DNA of 44,943 bases from a virus, in the IMG/VR virus record IMGVR_UViG_3300021138_000049, positions 1 to 44,943 of that record. One strand, given 5' to 3'. Position 1 is the first letter of the stretch. Each line of letters starts with the position of its first letter. The position numbers and the translations under genes were made by a program. This document shows positions 23,745-32,754 of the stretch, one piece after another. A model generated the notes under the pieces. That model saw only the letters and a list, made by a program, of their open reading frames with translations. It did not search any database and was not told the DNA's origin.

Positions 23745-25253
23745 ATGAAGTATCTAAAGATATTTGATGCATTTAATGATCCAATTATTTATAATATAGA
23801 AAATAAACACCCATTTTCCGAATTATATAAAGATGATATATTAACACATTTCATTGATAAAGTAGATAGTGGTGATATTAAAATTGAATTCTATGATGAA
23901 AATAAAGTCACGAATTCTTTATGGTCAAGTTGGAGAACTAAATTCATGTCTATTCATAATCTTTATAATAGAGATAATATTAATCCTGATGCGGATTCTA
24001 TTATAATGAGTATGGAGTTAAAACATCCATACATGGTTAGAAATTATTCTTTTGACTATGAAAATTATGCGAAACAAATACTCATTCAATATTTTAAAAG
24101 ATTCTATAATCATTGGAATATAAATATATTTTTTGTACTTAAAACAATAATCAATTCGGGTAAATATTTCTGTGAGGTTATAATAATTATTCAAGATAAC
24201 TTACACGATTTTAGATATAAACAAGTATTAAGACCGGGTGAAAAAGTAAGAGAATCTAAAGAATCTGAGGATATTGAAGAAGTTGAAGATTATTTTTTAG
24301 AATTAAGTGACCATAAAGATGACGAGTTACCTATTAAAGTAGAAGTAACACGTCATTTAGTTAATAAATCCGATAGTGGCCAAGGTCGTAGAAAACTAAG
24401 AGATTTATCAGTTAAAAAGAGAATACCAGGATATAAAATTTGTATTTTCTATGATATTTATGACCAAGTATATGTTGAAAAGACAATATCTGTTGCTTTA
24501 AAGAGAATGGATCCATACTATGATGTGTATTATAATCAAATTTCTAAATTTGGCAATGGATATAACTCTAAAGAAATACCTGTACATGGTACAAATAGAG
24601 TTGCTTATGTATCAGATCCAATTTGGAAACAAACAATTACTGTTGCTCCAAAAAATATAAATGAATCTTCTAATAATGAATCCAATTTAATTATAGTAGA
24701 TGTGCAACCAGCATTTAAAAAATTCTTTACTGATAATTATGTTCAAAAGCTAAAAGAATATGCTCAGAAATATACTTATGTTTATCAAATATGGGATAAT
24801 CACTATCAAGGAACAAATGTAGATAAAGATTATTTATATGATAAAAAGCCAGATATACCAAATGCTGATTTATATAATTTCGGGGAACAGGATTTGATAG
24901 AGAAGAGGTACCAATATGATGTTGATGTTGATTTTTATAAAAAAATATTAGATAAAGAAACATATAAAGATGTTAAATATAAAGAAGATAAGGGCTTATT
25001 GAGAAGAGGAAATTATTTTCCAACAACTGAAGGAACTATTATTGTTTATATAGGAAATCGGCATGTTTGGTATCACACCCCGAAGAAATTATATGAATTA
25101 TTTGTTAAATTAAAAGGAAGTGAAGTTACTATGGTAGGTGGCAGTTTTCTGGAATGCTACACAGACATTGAGACAACAGCTAAATCACTTGGTGTATCTA
25201 TAAAACAAAATCATAATTATATCTACACAGCAACATACTGCCCTATTAAATAA
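23745..25253 (+). CDS. Leader-bearing protein with isochorismatase-like C-terminal domain
   Basis: A 502-residue protein. It starts MKYLKIFDAFND (shared leader). Residues about 20-295 are unrecognised and mixed alpha/beta with an acidic stretch (ESEDIEEVEDYFLELSDHKDDE). At 303-308 KNINE/S fits a prohead-protease site. Residues about 313-502 resemble the cysteine-hydrolase (isochorismatase) fold: NLIIVDVQPAF with the motif Asp, and near the end VTMVGGSFLECYTDIETTA, where the Cys corresponds to the catalytic Cys. The domain is divergent and the substrate unknown. The layout suggests an enzyme carried in the head and freed from its leader part during maturation. Confidence 0.6.
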   Translation: MKYLKIFDAFNDPIIYNIENKHPFSELYKDDILTHFIDKVDSGDIKIEFYDENKVTNSLWSSWRTKFMSIHNLYNRDNINPDADSIIMSMELKHPYMVRNYSFDYENYAKQILIQYFKRFYNHWNINIFFVLKTIINSGKYFCEVIIIIQDNLHDFRYKQVLRPGEKVRESKESEDIEEVEDYFLELSDHKDDELPIKVEVTRHLVNKSDSGQGRRKLRDLSVKKRIPGYKICIFYDIYDQVYVEKTISVALKRMDPYYDVYYNQISKFGNGYNSKEIPVHGTNRVAYVSDPIWKQTITVAPKNINESSNNESNLIIVDVQPAFKKFFTDNYVQKLKEYAQKYTYVYQIWDNHYQGTNVDKDYLYDKKPDIPNADLYNFGEQDLIEKRYQYDVDVDFYKKILDKETYKDVKYKEDKGLLRRGNYFPTTEGTIIVYIGNRHVWYHTPKKLYELFVKLKGSEVTMVGGSFLECYTDIETTAKSLGVSIKQNHNYIYTATYCPIK

Positions 25254-25309
25254 ATTATAAGTAAACAAACGAAAAAAAGCTACTATAAATCCAAATCAAA
25301 TTTTTACTT

Positions 25310-25509
25310 ATGAACAATAAGATGGATTTATATAATGATGATTGCTTTAATATACTGCCAAAAATATCAGACAAAAGCGTTGATATGATATGTGCAGATT
25401 TACCATATGGCACAACAAGGTGTAAATGGGATAGCATTCTACCATTGTAGGAATAGAAAAGGAATTAGAATATTATAATATATCCTTAAAAAGAATATCT
25501 TCTGTTTAA
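25310..25509 (+). pseudogene. Remnant of a DNA methyltransferase gene
   Basis: The first 46 codons (25310-25447, stop 25448) read like the N-terminus of an adenine/N4-cytosine methyltransferase: [13 protein letters not shown], then the catalytic motif [17 protein letters not shown]. Immediately after, in another frame (25450-25509), comes GIEKELEYYNISLKRI, the usual C-terminal end of the same family. The SAM-binding middle is missing, so an internal deletion left both ends. No activity is possible. It lies between the leader protein gene and the DUF4326-like gene. Confidence 0.75.
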
Positions 25510-25820
25510 ATATCAAATCCAATTTTAGGTTTATCTAAATTATTTACCAATTCCACCAATACATCACCATGACAAGTCTTTGGCTTACACCAACATCCAA
25601 GGGTTTTACCTTTTAATTCATGCAAGTCATTTAATAGATATTTACCATCACCATTTGTGATCCATTCTCTATAAGCTTCAATACACTCTTTCCTTGTTGA
25701 TAATATGAATTGGGCTCTGGTTCCCTTTTTATATGAAAAGGGGCAACCCCACTTACTTGTTCGATCGATTAATATATCATATGGTTCCTTCTTATGATGA
25801 ACCACTTTACATTTTTTCAT
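25506..25820 (-). CDS. DUF4326-like Cys/His protein
   Basis: A 104-residue protein when started at MKKCKVVHHKKEPYD. A longer frame from 25871 would sit inside the endonuclease, so the downstream ATG is chosen. The pattern matches the DUF4326 family: YDILIDRTSKWGCPFSYKKG, a central helix RKECIEAYREWI, and the signature LGCWCKPKTCHGDVLVELVN near the C-terminus, which looks metal-binding. The molecular function of the family is not known to me. It overlaps the 3' end of the upstream endonuclease by 14 bases, which suggests translational coupling. Confidence 0.7.
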   Translation of the reverse strand: MKKCKVVHHKKEPYDILIDRTSKWGCPFSYKKGTRAQFILSTRKECIEAYREWITNGDGKYLLNDLHELKGKTLGCWCKPKTCHGDVLVELVNNLDKPKIGFDI

Positions 25821-27534
25821 ACACCCATCTTTTTTGACCACACCCCCATATTCTATAATATCCTCTTTCATGCATTATTTCTACCTCGGTTTTAGCACCA
25901 TCAAATCCATCTTTAATTAACTTTTTCTTATTATAATTAAACCTATGTCTTCTGACACCATTAACTATCCAGAAATAATTGGGTTCTGATGTAGAGATAT
26001 ACTTAAAATTTAACTTCTCGTACATACCACCAGTGAACATAGATATATCCGAATAGGATATAACTCTATTAAAATCAAAATTATTCAAAAAATATTTGAA
26101 TAATTTTGAACTAGCTCCAATGACTGAAAATCCAATCTTATTACAAAATCTAATTAGTTCATATTCTTTCTTTGAATTCGTAAATCTATATCCAAACGTC
26201 ATTAAACTAACTAACTCATTGTTATAATATAATCCTAATTTTAGTGATGATGCAGAAAATCCTTGAATGTGATTATTATCTAGAAAAACTCTTGAAACAT
26301 CAGAAGAAACTTCTCTAATTTGGCAATTTCTGGCATATATTCTATTACTTATAATACCAATTCTATTTAATAAAATAGATTTAATTATATCTGATTTATT
26401 TCTCCAATCATCCTCCCAAATATGAATTAAATTTATTCCCTTTTCTTCACAAAATTTAGTTTTATCTAAATGATAATATCTTTTTTTATAAAGCTCACTA
26501 TGCCAATATAATCCATTGAATTCTATCGCCAAATTTAAATTTGGCATATATATGTCAATTTCCTTCCCATCTAAAATAGTTCTATCATTTTTAATATATT
26601 CGATATTATTTTCTTCTAAAAGGCTTAATATTTCAGACTGATATGATGATGTTTTATTGTATAATGGATTACAATTGATGCATATAGTTCTATTAGTACT
26701 AACTCTTTGATATAAAACATATATTAATATATTATACTCTGAATTACAATTCTTACATATAATGTCAACATTTCCATCATTATAACTTTTGACATCCAAA
26801 TTTAGATTACTTAATTTAAGTAGATATTTTTCTGTCATTTTTTTCTTTCTAGAAACTTGCATATTTTTCAAAATATCTTCAAATTGAAAATGATGTTCCT
26901 TACCAGTTTTTTCTAAATAATTATTTTTTCTTTTTTCTAATATTTCCTTGCTCATTATTGGAAATTGATAACCCCATTTGTTGAGATTTGATTCAATTGT
27001 TTTTGATTTTATATCATCAGACTTTGATACATTATCAACTCCATACTTTTGTAAAGTCGAATTTTGTCTTTTTTTATTTATTTCATTTTTTTGATCAGCT
27101 GATATATTCCTTTTTGAATTGGATACTTTATTTTTAACTAATTCTGATTTTGATGCAATATCAAATCCCCATTTTTCTAAATTTGTTGCCTTTATTTTGT
27201 CTCTAACTTCTTTATTTCCTATTAAACTTTTTACTCCATATTTTTTAATCATAGATTCCTCTCTAATTTTTTTAAAATCTGGATCATCATTTGAACACTT
27301 ATTACTACAATAAACAGAATAACAACCATTGTAAAATTTAACTTGATTTGTACAAATTTTACATATTGGTATTGATACTATATTATTATAGTAATTATAA
27401 ATTTTAACTTTGAATGGAATATCAGGATTATTGATATTAAAATCAATAATGTTATTATATAATAATATGTGTTTTTTAACACATCTTTCAGCCCATAAGA
27501 TTTTGTCCAGTATCTCTAATTCTAGTCTATCCAT
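25807..27534 (-). CDS. Homing endonuclease 4: YGV repeats, Vsr-like nuclease, GNAT-like C-terminus
   Basis: A 575-residue paralogue of the endonucleases at 789 and 4135. The N-terminus carries CKICTNQ and YCSNKCSND. Repeats KYGVKSLIGN, KWGFDIASKSE, KYGVDNVSKSDD and KWGYQFPIMS follow. A Cys pair (CKNC) is followed by CINCNP, then the nuclease core EIDIYM, IEFNGLYWHSEL and HIWEDDW. The GNAT-like end has DNNHIQGFS, YYNNELVSLMTFG, VIGASSKLFKYF, SYSDISMFTGGMYEKLNF and a terminal WGCGQKRWVY. It lies downstream of the gp55-like gene and ends on the start of the DUF4326-like gene. It has its own late-type core 5 bases before the ATG. Confidence 0.85.
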   Translation of the reverse strand: MDRLELEILDKILWAERCVKKHILLYNNIIDFNINNPDIPFKVKIYNYYNNIVSIPICKICTNQVKFYNGCYSVYCSNKCSNDDPDFKKIREESMIKKYGVKSLIGNKEVRDKIKATNLEKWGFDIASKSELVKNKVSNSKRNISADQKNEINKKRQNSTLQKYGVDNVSKSDDIKSKTIESNLNKWGYQFPIMSKEILEKRKNNYLEKTGKEHHFQFEDILKNMQVSRKKKMTEKYLLKLSNLNLDVKSYNDGNVDIICKNCNSEYNILIYVLYQRVSTNRTICINCNPLYNKTSSYQSEILSLLEENNIEYIKNDRTILDGKEIDIYMPNLNLAIEFNGLYWHSELYKKRYYHLDKTKFCEEKGINLIHIWEDDWRNKSDIIKSILLNRIGIISNRIYARNCQIREVSSDVSRVFLDNNHIQGFSASSLKLGLYYNNELVSLMTFGYRFTNSKKEYELIRFCNKIGFSVIGASSKLFKYFLNNFDFNRVISYSDISMFTGGMYEKLNFKYISTSEPNYFWIVNGVRRHRFNYNKKKLIKDGFDGAKTEVEIMHERGYYRIWGCGQKRWVYEKM

Positions 27535-27539
27535 AATAT

Positions 27540-27548
27540 TATATATTA
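27540..27548 (-). promoter_or_regulatory. Late-type promoter core before HEG 4
   Basis: TAATATATA on the minus strand, ending 5 bases before the endonuclease ATG. The spacing matches most other endonuclease copies. Confidence 0.4.
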
Positions 27549-27596
27549 TAGTTATAAATAAGTTTTATGATATCAAACGAATTATCGAATTTTACT

Positions 27597-27956
27597 TTAT
27601 AACGAATGTAACCCCTGCCCATCATTAGAAGACTCTATACTTATTACTTTAATGAGATTTTCATTATCTCCTTTTTTCTTATAAATCTCATTAAATCCTT
27701 TCGCAAGCCCTCTTTTGAACACTTCAGTAAAGTATGCGAACGGATTATCTGACTTCTCCTCATTGAAGTTATACCAGTTACCGAACATATCTAATAGACC
27801 GCTTTGATAGCAATCCATTTTATCATCATTACTCCAATATCTCATTTTTTTAATGGTTCGTTTAGCTAAAATTTCTAACATTAATTTAGCTTTATTGGTC
27901 AATTTTCCTTGGGACTTCGAGACAACTATCTCGCTAAATAAATCCCTGTTATGCAA
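27597..27956 (-). CDS. gp55: gp55-like late sigma factor
   Basis: About 119 residues, a compact sigma-like protein resembling T4 gp55, which directs host RNA polymerase to late promoters. Shared pattern: KAKLMLEILAKRTIKKMRYWSNDD, then YQSGLLDMFGNWYNFNEEKSDNPFAYFTEVFKRGLAKG, matching the sigma region 2 stretch of gp55 (helix, aromatic-rich turn, NPxAY). T4 gp55 is 185 residues, so this is short. No ATG opens the frame: the first possible start is TTG at 27956, and codons upstream stay open to about 27993, where AAGAGG precedes an ATA. The start is therefore uncertain. It is the obvious candidate reader of the TTTTAATATATA motif. Confidence 0.65.
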   Translation of the reverse strand: MHNRDLFSEIVVSKSQGKLTNKAKLMLEILAKRTIKKMRYWSNDDKMDCYQSGLLDMFGNWYNFNEEKSDNPFAYFTEVFKRGLAKGFNEIYKKKGDNENLIKVISIESSNDGQGLHSL

Positions 27957-28005
27957 ATAGATAGGCTTTTTATTATTTTTTATAGAGACAACCTCTTATT
28001 TTTAG

Positions 28006-28014
28006 TATATATTA
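28006..28014 (-). promoter_or_regulatory. Late-type promoter core before gp55-like gene
   Basis: TAATATATA on the minus strand, about 50 bases before the first possible start codon. It may give autoregulation if the gp55-like protein reads this motif. Confidence 0.3.
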
Positions 28015-28017
28015 CTT

Positions 28018-28083
28018 TTATATGATTGTTTTCAGTATTGATTCAATATCATTAAATTTATCATAGTTTATTTCTAACTTCAT
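28018..28083 (-). CDS. Possible tiny ORF between HEG 5 and gp55-like gene
   Basis: A 21-codon frame, MKLEINYDKFNDIESILKTI plus one Ile, starting 3 bases after the upstream endonuclease stop. It could be a coupled micro-gene or the displaced 5' end of a host gene. The evidence is only position and a sensible composition. Confidence 0.25.
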   Translation of the reverse strand: MKLEINYDKFNDIESILKTII

Positions 28084-28086
28084 TTA

Positions 28087-29568
28087 CTAACTATTTATTT
28101 CAAATTTTATTTTACCACAATCCCATATTTTATAAATATTATTTTCACTCATTATTTCCGATTCCGATTTTGATATATCAAATCCCATTTTTTTTAGACT
28201 CTTTTTTTGAAATCCCTGTTTATTTCTTCTTAATCCCTTTACATTATATTTATAATCCGGCTTTATTATAGATGATATCTTAAAATTATTTTTTAAATAT
28301 ATATCACCACAAGACCAGGAAATGTCAGCATATGTTATTATTCTATCAGGATTTTTTTTGGATATAAAAAATTTTAATAATTTGGAAAATCCACCAATTA
28401 CACTATAATTTATCAAAGAGCAAAACCTAGATAAATTCCATCCATTTTTACTCATTTTAAATCTACCTTCTGATTTATCAAACGTCATTAAACTAACAAG
28501 TTCACCATTATAGAATAATCCAATAGAATATTTATTAGATACATATCCTTGGATATGATTTTTATTTAAAAATTCTTTAGAAATTTTATTATCTACTTCA
28601 GATACATGACATTTTCTTCCATAAATACGATTATCTGTGACTCCTAGTAAATTACTTATTTGACTTTTTAATATTTCACTTTTATTTAACCAATCATCCT
28701 CCCAAATATGGATAATTCTAATTCCCTTTGCTTTAAAAAACTCTGATTTCATCTTATGATAATTTTTATCCAAATATTCTTCTGAATGCCAGTATAACCC
28801 ATTGAATTCAAATCCCAATTTTATATCTGGAAGATATATATCAATTTCAAGTTTATCTTTAAAGTTTCTTATAATATCTTTACTATAGATAGATTTTATA
28901 AATTTATAAAATTCTGATTCTTTAATAGATGATGAATCTCCTATTGGGTTACAAATTGTACATATTGGAATATTTGATTTTTTTCTAGTATAATAATTAT
29001 CATTTTTTATTTCAAATGTGTGATCAAAATTATTATCACATTTAAAAAGAGATGTATTATCCTTTATATAATTTATATAATTAACATCACTTGATATTTT
29101 TGATGTTTTTAATCTTATTTCTTCTGATTTTGATATATGCTCAACTCTATATTTCTTTAATAACGTTTGTTTTGATTTTTCCTTAAATATCTCGGATTGT
29201 TGTAAAAATTCAACTCCATATTTTTCTAAATTTGTTAATTTAGTCTTTTCTTGAGTCTCCTTTAGTTGCATATGACTAATAACACCAATATTTTTAATAT
29301 TTGTCTCTTTAGCCTTATCAGATCCACAAATTTTTGAACAGGCATATTTATTACCAACTGAAATATTTCTATAATATTCTCTATAAGTAATTTCCACCTC
29401 TTTATTACAATAGTCACATATTACGTTTATTAGTTGCCTTGATCCAGTATTTAAATGATTAATATTCACATCAATAAACTCACCAGTTATATCATATCCA
29501 AGTGATTTAAAATATGGTAACTTTCTACACCCTTTAGTTGGAATTTTAATAAAATTATTTTTTAACAT
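28087..29568 (-). CDS. Homing endonuclease 5: YGV repeats, Vsr-like nuclease, GNAT-like C-terminus
   Basis: A 493-residue protein when started at MLKNNFIKIP. A longer frame begins at 29592, but its first eight codons are the late-type promoter itself, so the second ATG, 4 bases after the motif, is preferred. The N-terminus has a different module (KLPYFKSLGYDITGEFIDV, CDYCNKEV), shared with the fragment at 39187. Repeats such as KYGVEFLQQSE and KYRVEHISKSEE follow, then CTICNP, LEIDIYLP, FEFNGLYWHSEE and HIWEDDW, and the GNAT-like end (NKNHIQGYVS, YNGELVSLMTF, VIGGFSKLLKFF, TYADISWSCGDIY). It lies beside the gp55-like gene. Confidence 0.85.
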   Translation of the reverse strand: MLKNNFIKIPTKGCRKLPYFKSLGYDITGEFIDVNINHLNTGSRQLINVICDYCNKEVEITYREYYRNISVGNKYACSKICGSDKAKETNIKNIGVISHMQLKETQEKTKLTNLEKYGVEFLQQSEIFKEKSKQTLLKKYRVEHISKSEEIRLKTSKISSDVNYINYIKDNTSLFKCDNNFDHTFEIKNDNYYTRKKSNIPICTICNPIGDSSSIKESEFYKFIKSIYSKDIIRNFKDKLEIDIYLPDIKLGFEFNGLYWHSEEYLDKNYHKMKSEFFKAKGIRIIHIWEDDWLNKSEILKSQISNLLGVTDNRIYGRKCHVSEVDNKISKEFLNKNHIQGYVSNKYSIGLFYNGELVSLMTFDKSEGRFKMSKNGWNLSRFCSLINYSVIGGFSKLLKFFISKKNPDRIITYADISWSCGDIYLKNNFKISSIIKPDYKYNVKGLRRNKQGFQKKSLKKMGFDISKSESEIMSENNIYKIWDCGKIKFEINS

Positions 29569-29572
29569 ATTA

Positions 29573-29584
29573 TATATATTAAAA
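29573..29584 (-). promoter_or_regulatory. Late-type promoter motif before HEG 5
   Basis: Exact TTTTAATATATA on the minus strand, 4 bases before the chosen ATG. Confidence 0.5.
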
Positions 29585-29603
29585 TGTGGCAACTCCCTTT
29601 AAT

Positions 29604-29634
29604 AAAAAAAACCTTAACATTGTTAAGGTTTTTT
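29604..29634. terminator. Terminator after the 427-residue gene
   Basis: CCTTAAC/GTTAAGG stem (29612-29618 and 29622-29628), loop ATT, flanked by A8 and T6. It terminates the minus-strand gene that ends at 29660 and is symmetric enough to act both ways. Confidence 0.85.
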
Positions 29635-29659
29635 AAGTTTTTCTAATTATTATATTAAA

Positions 29660-30943
29660 TTAAGCTCTTTCTCTTTCTTTATATTGTAATTCTTTAACTG
29701 ATTGTAAATCTACTTCTAATGATTTTCTTCTCTTTTCTAGATTTTCTAAAGCAACATTTAAAACATTAGATTCTCCTATGTATTTAATTGAAGTTTTTAC
29801 TTTACTGATGTTAAATTTAACATCTTCTAATTTTAATGAAATTTCTCTTTCTTTATCTTCTAATTTCTTTTTACTTACTAATTCTTTACTTAATTTATTT
29901 TCATAAAAATATGTCAAATCGTAATTTAATTCATTTCTAACCTCGTTTACTAATTCAATAGCTGATTCGTATTTGAAGAATGAATTACCATATCTTTCAT
30001 CACATCTATAAAGATAAGTAGCATTTTTATAATTAAATGCAAATGCTTCTAAATAAGGATTAACTAAGTTAGAAACTCTCTTAACAACATCTAATTCAAC
30101 AAATTTATCTAAATTATTTGAAGTTTCTAATAAAACAGGATAGAAATTTTTATTAACAATAGGAATGATAGGAGAACTGAATAAATTTTCTAAAGTTGTT
30201 TCTTTATTCATTTCATCATCATTGATGAAGATAATTCCTTTTTTAGAAACAGATAAACCAACTGTTAAGTTTTCAGAAATTCTGAAATTAACTCTATCTT
30301 CAGTAATATCTGCATATTTCATAGCAGTTTCCAAAGTTCTTAAAACTCTTAATTTATTATTGTCTTTAACATGAGTCTCTAAAAGAGTTTTTTCAACATT
30401 ATTCTCAGATAATAAGAACCATGATTCCTTTACTAAACAAAGATATCCATCTTCAACTTGTTCAACAACAGTGAAAACGGACTCACCTTTACCACCTGAT
30501 AGTAAATTTGCTTTTTGTTCTGGAGATTTTGTTAAATTATGAACGAATAATTTAATTTCAGGAACCCAATCATAAATAGCTAATTCATTAAGAACTTTTG
30601 ACAATCTATCTTGATCATTCTCTAAATTGATAGTTTGTAAAAGGACATTAATAGGTTGTCTATATAATTCTCCTTGATTTTTGCTATTCAAAACATTATA
30701 TAAATGTTTTAATTCATATAAAAGCTGATACTCTCTCATATCAGTATTAAGTGATTCAAGAAGTGATTTAACACTTTTATCAAAAGTATAAGTTCTTAAT
30801 CTTTCATTAAGAGCGTTAATAACTTGCTTCTCAGATAATTCATTGCATAATCCAATATAGGATTCAACTATCATTGAAACTTCTTCTTGATCCATACTTG
30901 AATTTTTTCTGAAATTAAATAGTTCTAATTTAATATTCTTCAT
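29660..30943 (-). CDS. Unknown protein with C-terminal coiled coil
   Basis: A 427-residue protein, not recognised. The N-terminal 130 residues are helical (EVSMIVESYIGLCNELSEKQ, YQLLYELKHLYNVLN). The middle is mixed alpha/beta with short strands (ESVFTVVEQVEDGYLCLV, VGLSVSKKGIIFIND). Residues about 340-425 form a long charged coiled coil (KKKLEDKEREISLKLEDVKF, LENLEKRRKSLEVDLQ). It has a strong terminator of its own and lies between a gp15-like gene and endonuclease 5. This fits a well-expressed structural or morphogenesis protein, but nothing proves it. No MKYLK-type leader is present. Confidence 0.65.
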   Translation of the reverse strand: MKNIKLELFNFRKNSSMDQEEVSMIVESYIGLCNELSEKQVINALNERLRTYTFDKSVKSLLESLNTDMREYQLLYELKHLYNVLNSKNQGELYRQPINVLLQTINLENDQDRLSKVLNELAIYDWVPEIKLFVHNLTKSPEQKANLLSGGKGESVFTVVEQVEDGYLCLVKESWFLLSENNVEKTLLETHVKDNNKLRVLRTLETAMKYADITEDRVNFRISENLTVGLSVSKKGIIFINDDEMNKETTLENLFSSPIIPIVNKNFYPVLLETSNNLDKFVELDVVKRVSNLVNPYLEAFAFNYKNATYLYRCDERYGNSFFKYESAIELVNEVRNELNYDLTYFYENKLSKELVSKKKLEDKEREISLKLEDVKFNISKVKTSIKYIGESNVLNVALENLEKRRKSLEVDLQSVKELQYKERERA

Positions 30944-31036
30944 AATAAATATTGTTTTTTATTTTATATAATCTATATATAATAAAATAAAAATGAATTT
31001 TTCCCATTTTTTATTAATAGACATTACTATATATAT

Positions 31037-31813
31037 TTATTCCTGAAACTTATTTTTTTCACTTTGTTTATCTAACTGCTGTGAATCATTATTATTCCAT
31101 TTTGATGGCTTTCCATTGCTTTTTGCTTCACGTAAATGCAAGTACCATTTAGTTCTTTTAGGATTAACTATGTCATTGCCATTATCATTTCTAAATGCCG
31201 GATAATAAGTATGAACTTCAAAAGAAACGGTTAACTTGATAGCATTATCACTGGTCATATTTTTTTCTCTTGATATATCAACTTGTTGATCATCAGGCAT
31301 CAATAGAACAGCATCTATATTCATGAAATTGTGCTCAAAATACATAAACCTATAAAGCCACAAGGTATTAATAATTGCTTGACTACATTTAAATGAGTCG
31401 ATTTCAGAATTTACCAAAACCACTAAGTCATATTTAACTGAAATAGGAACTGCTCTAATTTTTGCTAAAACTTTTTTAATTTCTGTTTCATTTTCAACTA
31501 CCATTCTTAACCAAACATTCGGATTAGCAAATTCATCTGATTTGATATTAAATCCAGTCATAGTTAGATGACCTCTCGGTATAATATCAGTATTTAACTC
31601 AACATATCTGTTATCAGAAACTACATCATCAGTGAAGCTGTCTAGTAAAAATCTTTCATCACCTGTCATGGAGTAATAAAATGGTACCCTAACTTCTCTG
31701 TCACCAGAGGAAAAACGATTCGTCCAGAAAACCTCTCCCTCAATTGTATCTAATACACAAACGGTTAAATCGCGAAAAAAGCAATCTTCGAAGTTGTAAC
31801 GATCACCTATCAT
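31037..31813 (-). CDS. gp15: Tail completion / sheath stabiliser protein (T4 gp15-like)
   Basis: A 258-residue protein whose layout follows T4 gp15, which caps the tail and joins it to the head. An early segment RFSSGDREVRVPFYYS matches the gp15 pattern SGDKFIRVPITY. TDIIPRGHLTMTGFNI matches ILPRINLHLVDF. VKYDLVVLVNSEIDSFKCSQAI matches the central strand-helix, and AIKLTVSFEVHTYYPAF matches the final WSLTFEVNGWMYPP. T4 gp15 is 272 residues. It starts in the ATGA overlap with the upstream endonuclease stop, so its translation is probably coupled to it. Confidence 0.75.
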   Translation of the reverse strand: MIGDRYNFEDCFFRDLTVCVLDTIEGEVFWTNRFSSGDREVRVPFYYSMTGDERFLLDSFTDDVVSDNRYVELNTDIIPRGHLTMTGFNIKSDEFANPNVWLRMVVENETEIKKVLAKIRAVPISVKYDLVVLVNSEIDSFKCSQAIINTLWLYRFMYFEHNFMNIDAVLLMPDDQQVDISREKNMTSDNAIKLTVSFEVHTYYPAFRNDNGNDIVNPKRTKWYLHLREAKSNGKPSKWNNNDSQQLDKQSEKNKFQE

Positions 31814-32712
31814 AACCTTAAATTATTTTTATAATCCGATTCCCAAATAGAAACTATTTTATAACCCAATAGTTTAAGACATTCTTCTCTATCGATAGTT
31901 TTTTTGTATAGATATCCAAACTTTTTCCCATTTACATTATTAACATCATCTTGATTATATATATTCGGATTTCCATGCCAAAAATCTCCATAAAATTCAT
32001 ATATAATTTTATTTTTCAAGTCTATACCATCAACAAATACATTTCCTATTTTATATTGTCTGTAATCTTTATCTATATTAAATTCATTTAACCATATATT
32101 TTCAATTATTCCACCATTTCTATTACATATCCCACACCCCCTACCATTTAGATGTGAATTTGGTGTCATCTCGAATACCCCATGCTTAGAACAATTTATT
32201 TTAATTTTTTTATTGGACTTTTTATAATCAGTCAGATCATATTCATATTTATCCTGATGTACTAAATTAGCTTTTTCGATGAAAGATTCTCTCGTTGAGG
32301 ATCCCTTACCTATACTATTACATTTAATACACCCACCAGTTTTGGAATCCAAGTGCTTCATTGGTGATTGATAAAATTCAAAATCATGTTTTTTACACCT
32401 TATGAGAACCTTATTTCTCATTTTAACATATTCCACTTTGGAATAGTCATATCTATCGGAATGTATTTTCCTAAATTTCGAAATTATATCATTGATATTG
32501 TTCTTCCTACTTTCTGATCTTTTCAATAGTCCGCAATTTGGACATCCAGATACATAATGGGAGTTGGGAATCTGTGAGAATTCACCATGGTGTGGACAAT
32601 TGATCAAAACTTTTGTTCTGTCATTTTTGTAATCAACCAGTGAATAGTCATATTTATCTCCGTGTTTTAATTTGGACTTTTCTATAAATTTATTGGTATC
32701 ATACTTAATCAT
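31810..32712 (-). CDS. Homing endonuclease 6: triple Zn-repeat plus Vsr-like nuclease
   Basis: A 300-residue protein of a second architecture. It has three N-terminal repeats of about 60-70 residues of the DUF723-like form (H-x-DKYDYS-x-V-x-Y, VLINCPHHGEF, then CPNC or CIKC or CGIC), each probably binding zinc. The nuclease core in the last 90 residues has IDLKNKIIYEFYGDFWHGNP (Glu/Asp/His) and IVSIWESDY. It lies just upstream of the gp15-like gene and overlaps its start by 4 bases. A late-type core lies 4 bases before its ATG. The same architecture occurs at 35849. Confidence 0.85.
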   Translation of the reverse strand: MIKYDTNKFIEKSKLKHGDKYDYSLVDYKNDRTKVLINCPHHGEFSQIPNSHYVSGCPNCGLLKRSESRKNNINDIISKFRKIHSDRYDYSKVEYVKMRNKVLIRCKKHDFEFYQSPMKHLDSKTGGCIKCNSIGKGSSTRESFIEKANLVHQDKYEYDLTDYKKSNKKIKINCSKHGVFEMTPNSHLNGRGCGICNRNGGIIENIWLNEFNIDKDYRQYKIGNVFVDGIDLKNKIIYEFYGDFWHGNPNIYNQDDVNNVNGKKFGYLYKKTIDREECLKLLGYKIVSIWESDYKNNLRL

Positions 32713-32716
32713 TAAT

Positions 32717-32726
32717 TATATATTAA
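32717..32726 (-). promoter_or_regulatory. Late-type promoter core before HEG 6
   Basis: TTAATATATA on the minus strand, 4 bases before the endonuclease ATG. It would also serve the coupled gp15-like gene. Confidence 0.4.
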
Positions 32727-32742
32727 TTTTATATCCTTCTCA

Positions 32743-32754
32743 TTTTAATATATA
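32743..32754 (+). promoter_or_regulatory. Late-type promoter motif before frameshifted leader gene
   Basis: Exact TTTTAATATATA, 4 bases before the ATG at 32759. Confidence 0.55.

Noticed and set aside
25255-25437. Minus-strand 60-codon frame over the methyltransferase remnant
   Set aside because: The plus strand carries recognisable methyltransferase motifs; the minus frame has none.
29569-29592. Upstream ATG for endonuclease 5
   Set aside because: The eight extra codons are the late-promoter motif itself; the next ATG follows at the usual 4-base gap.
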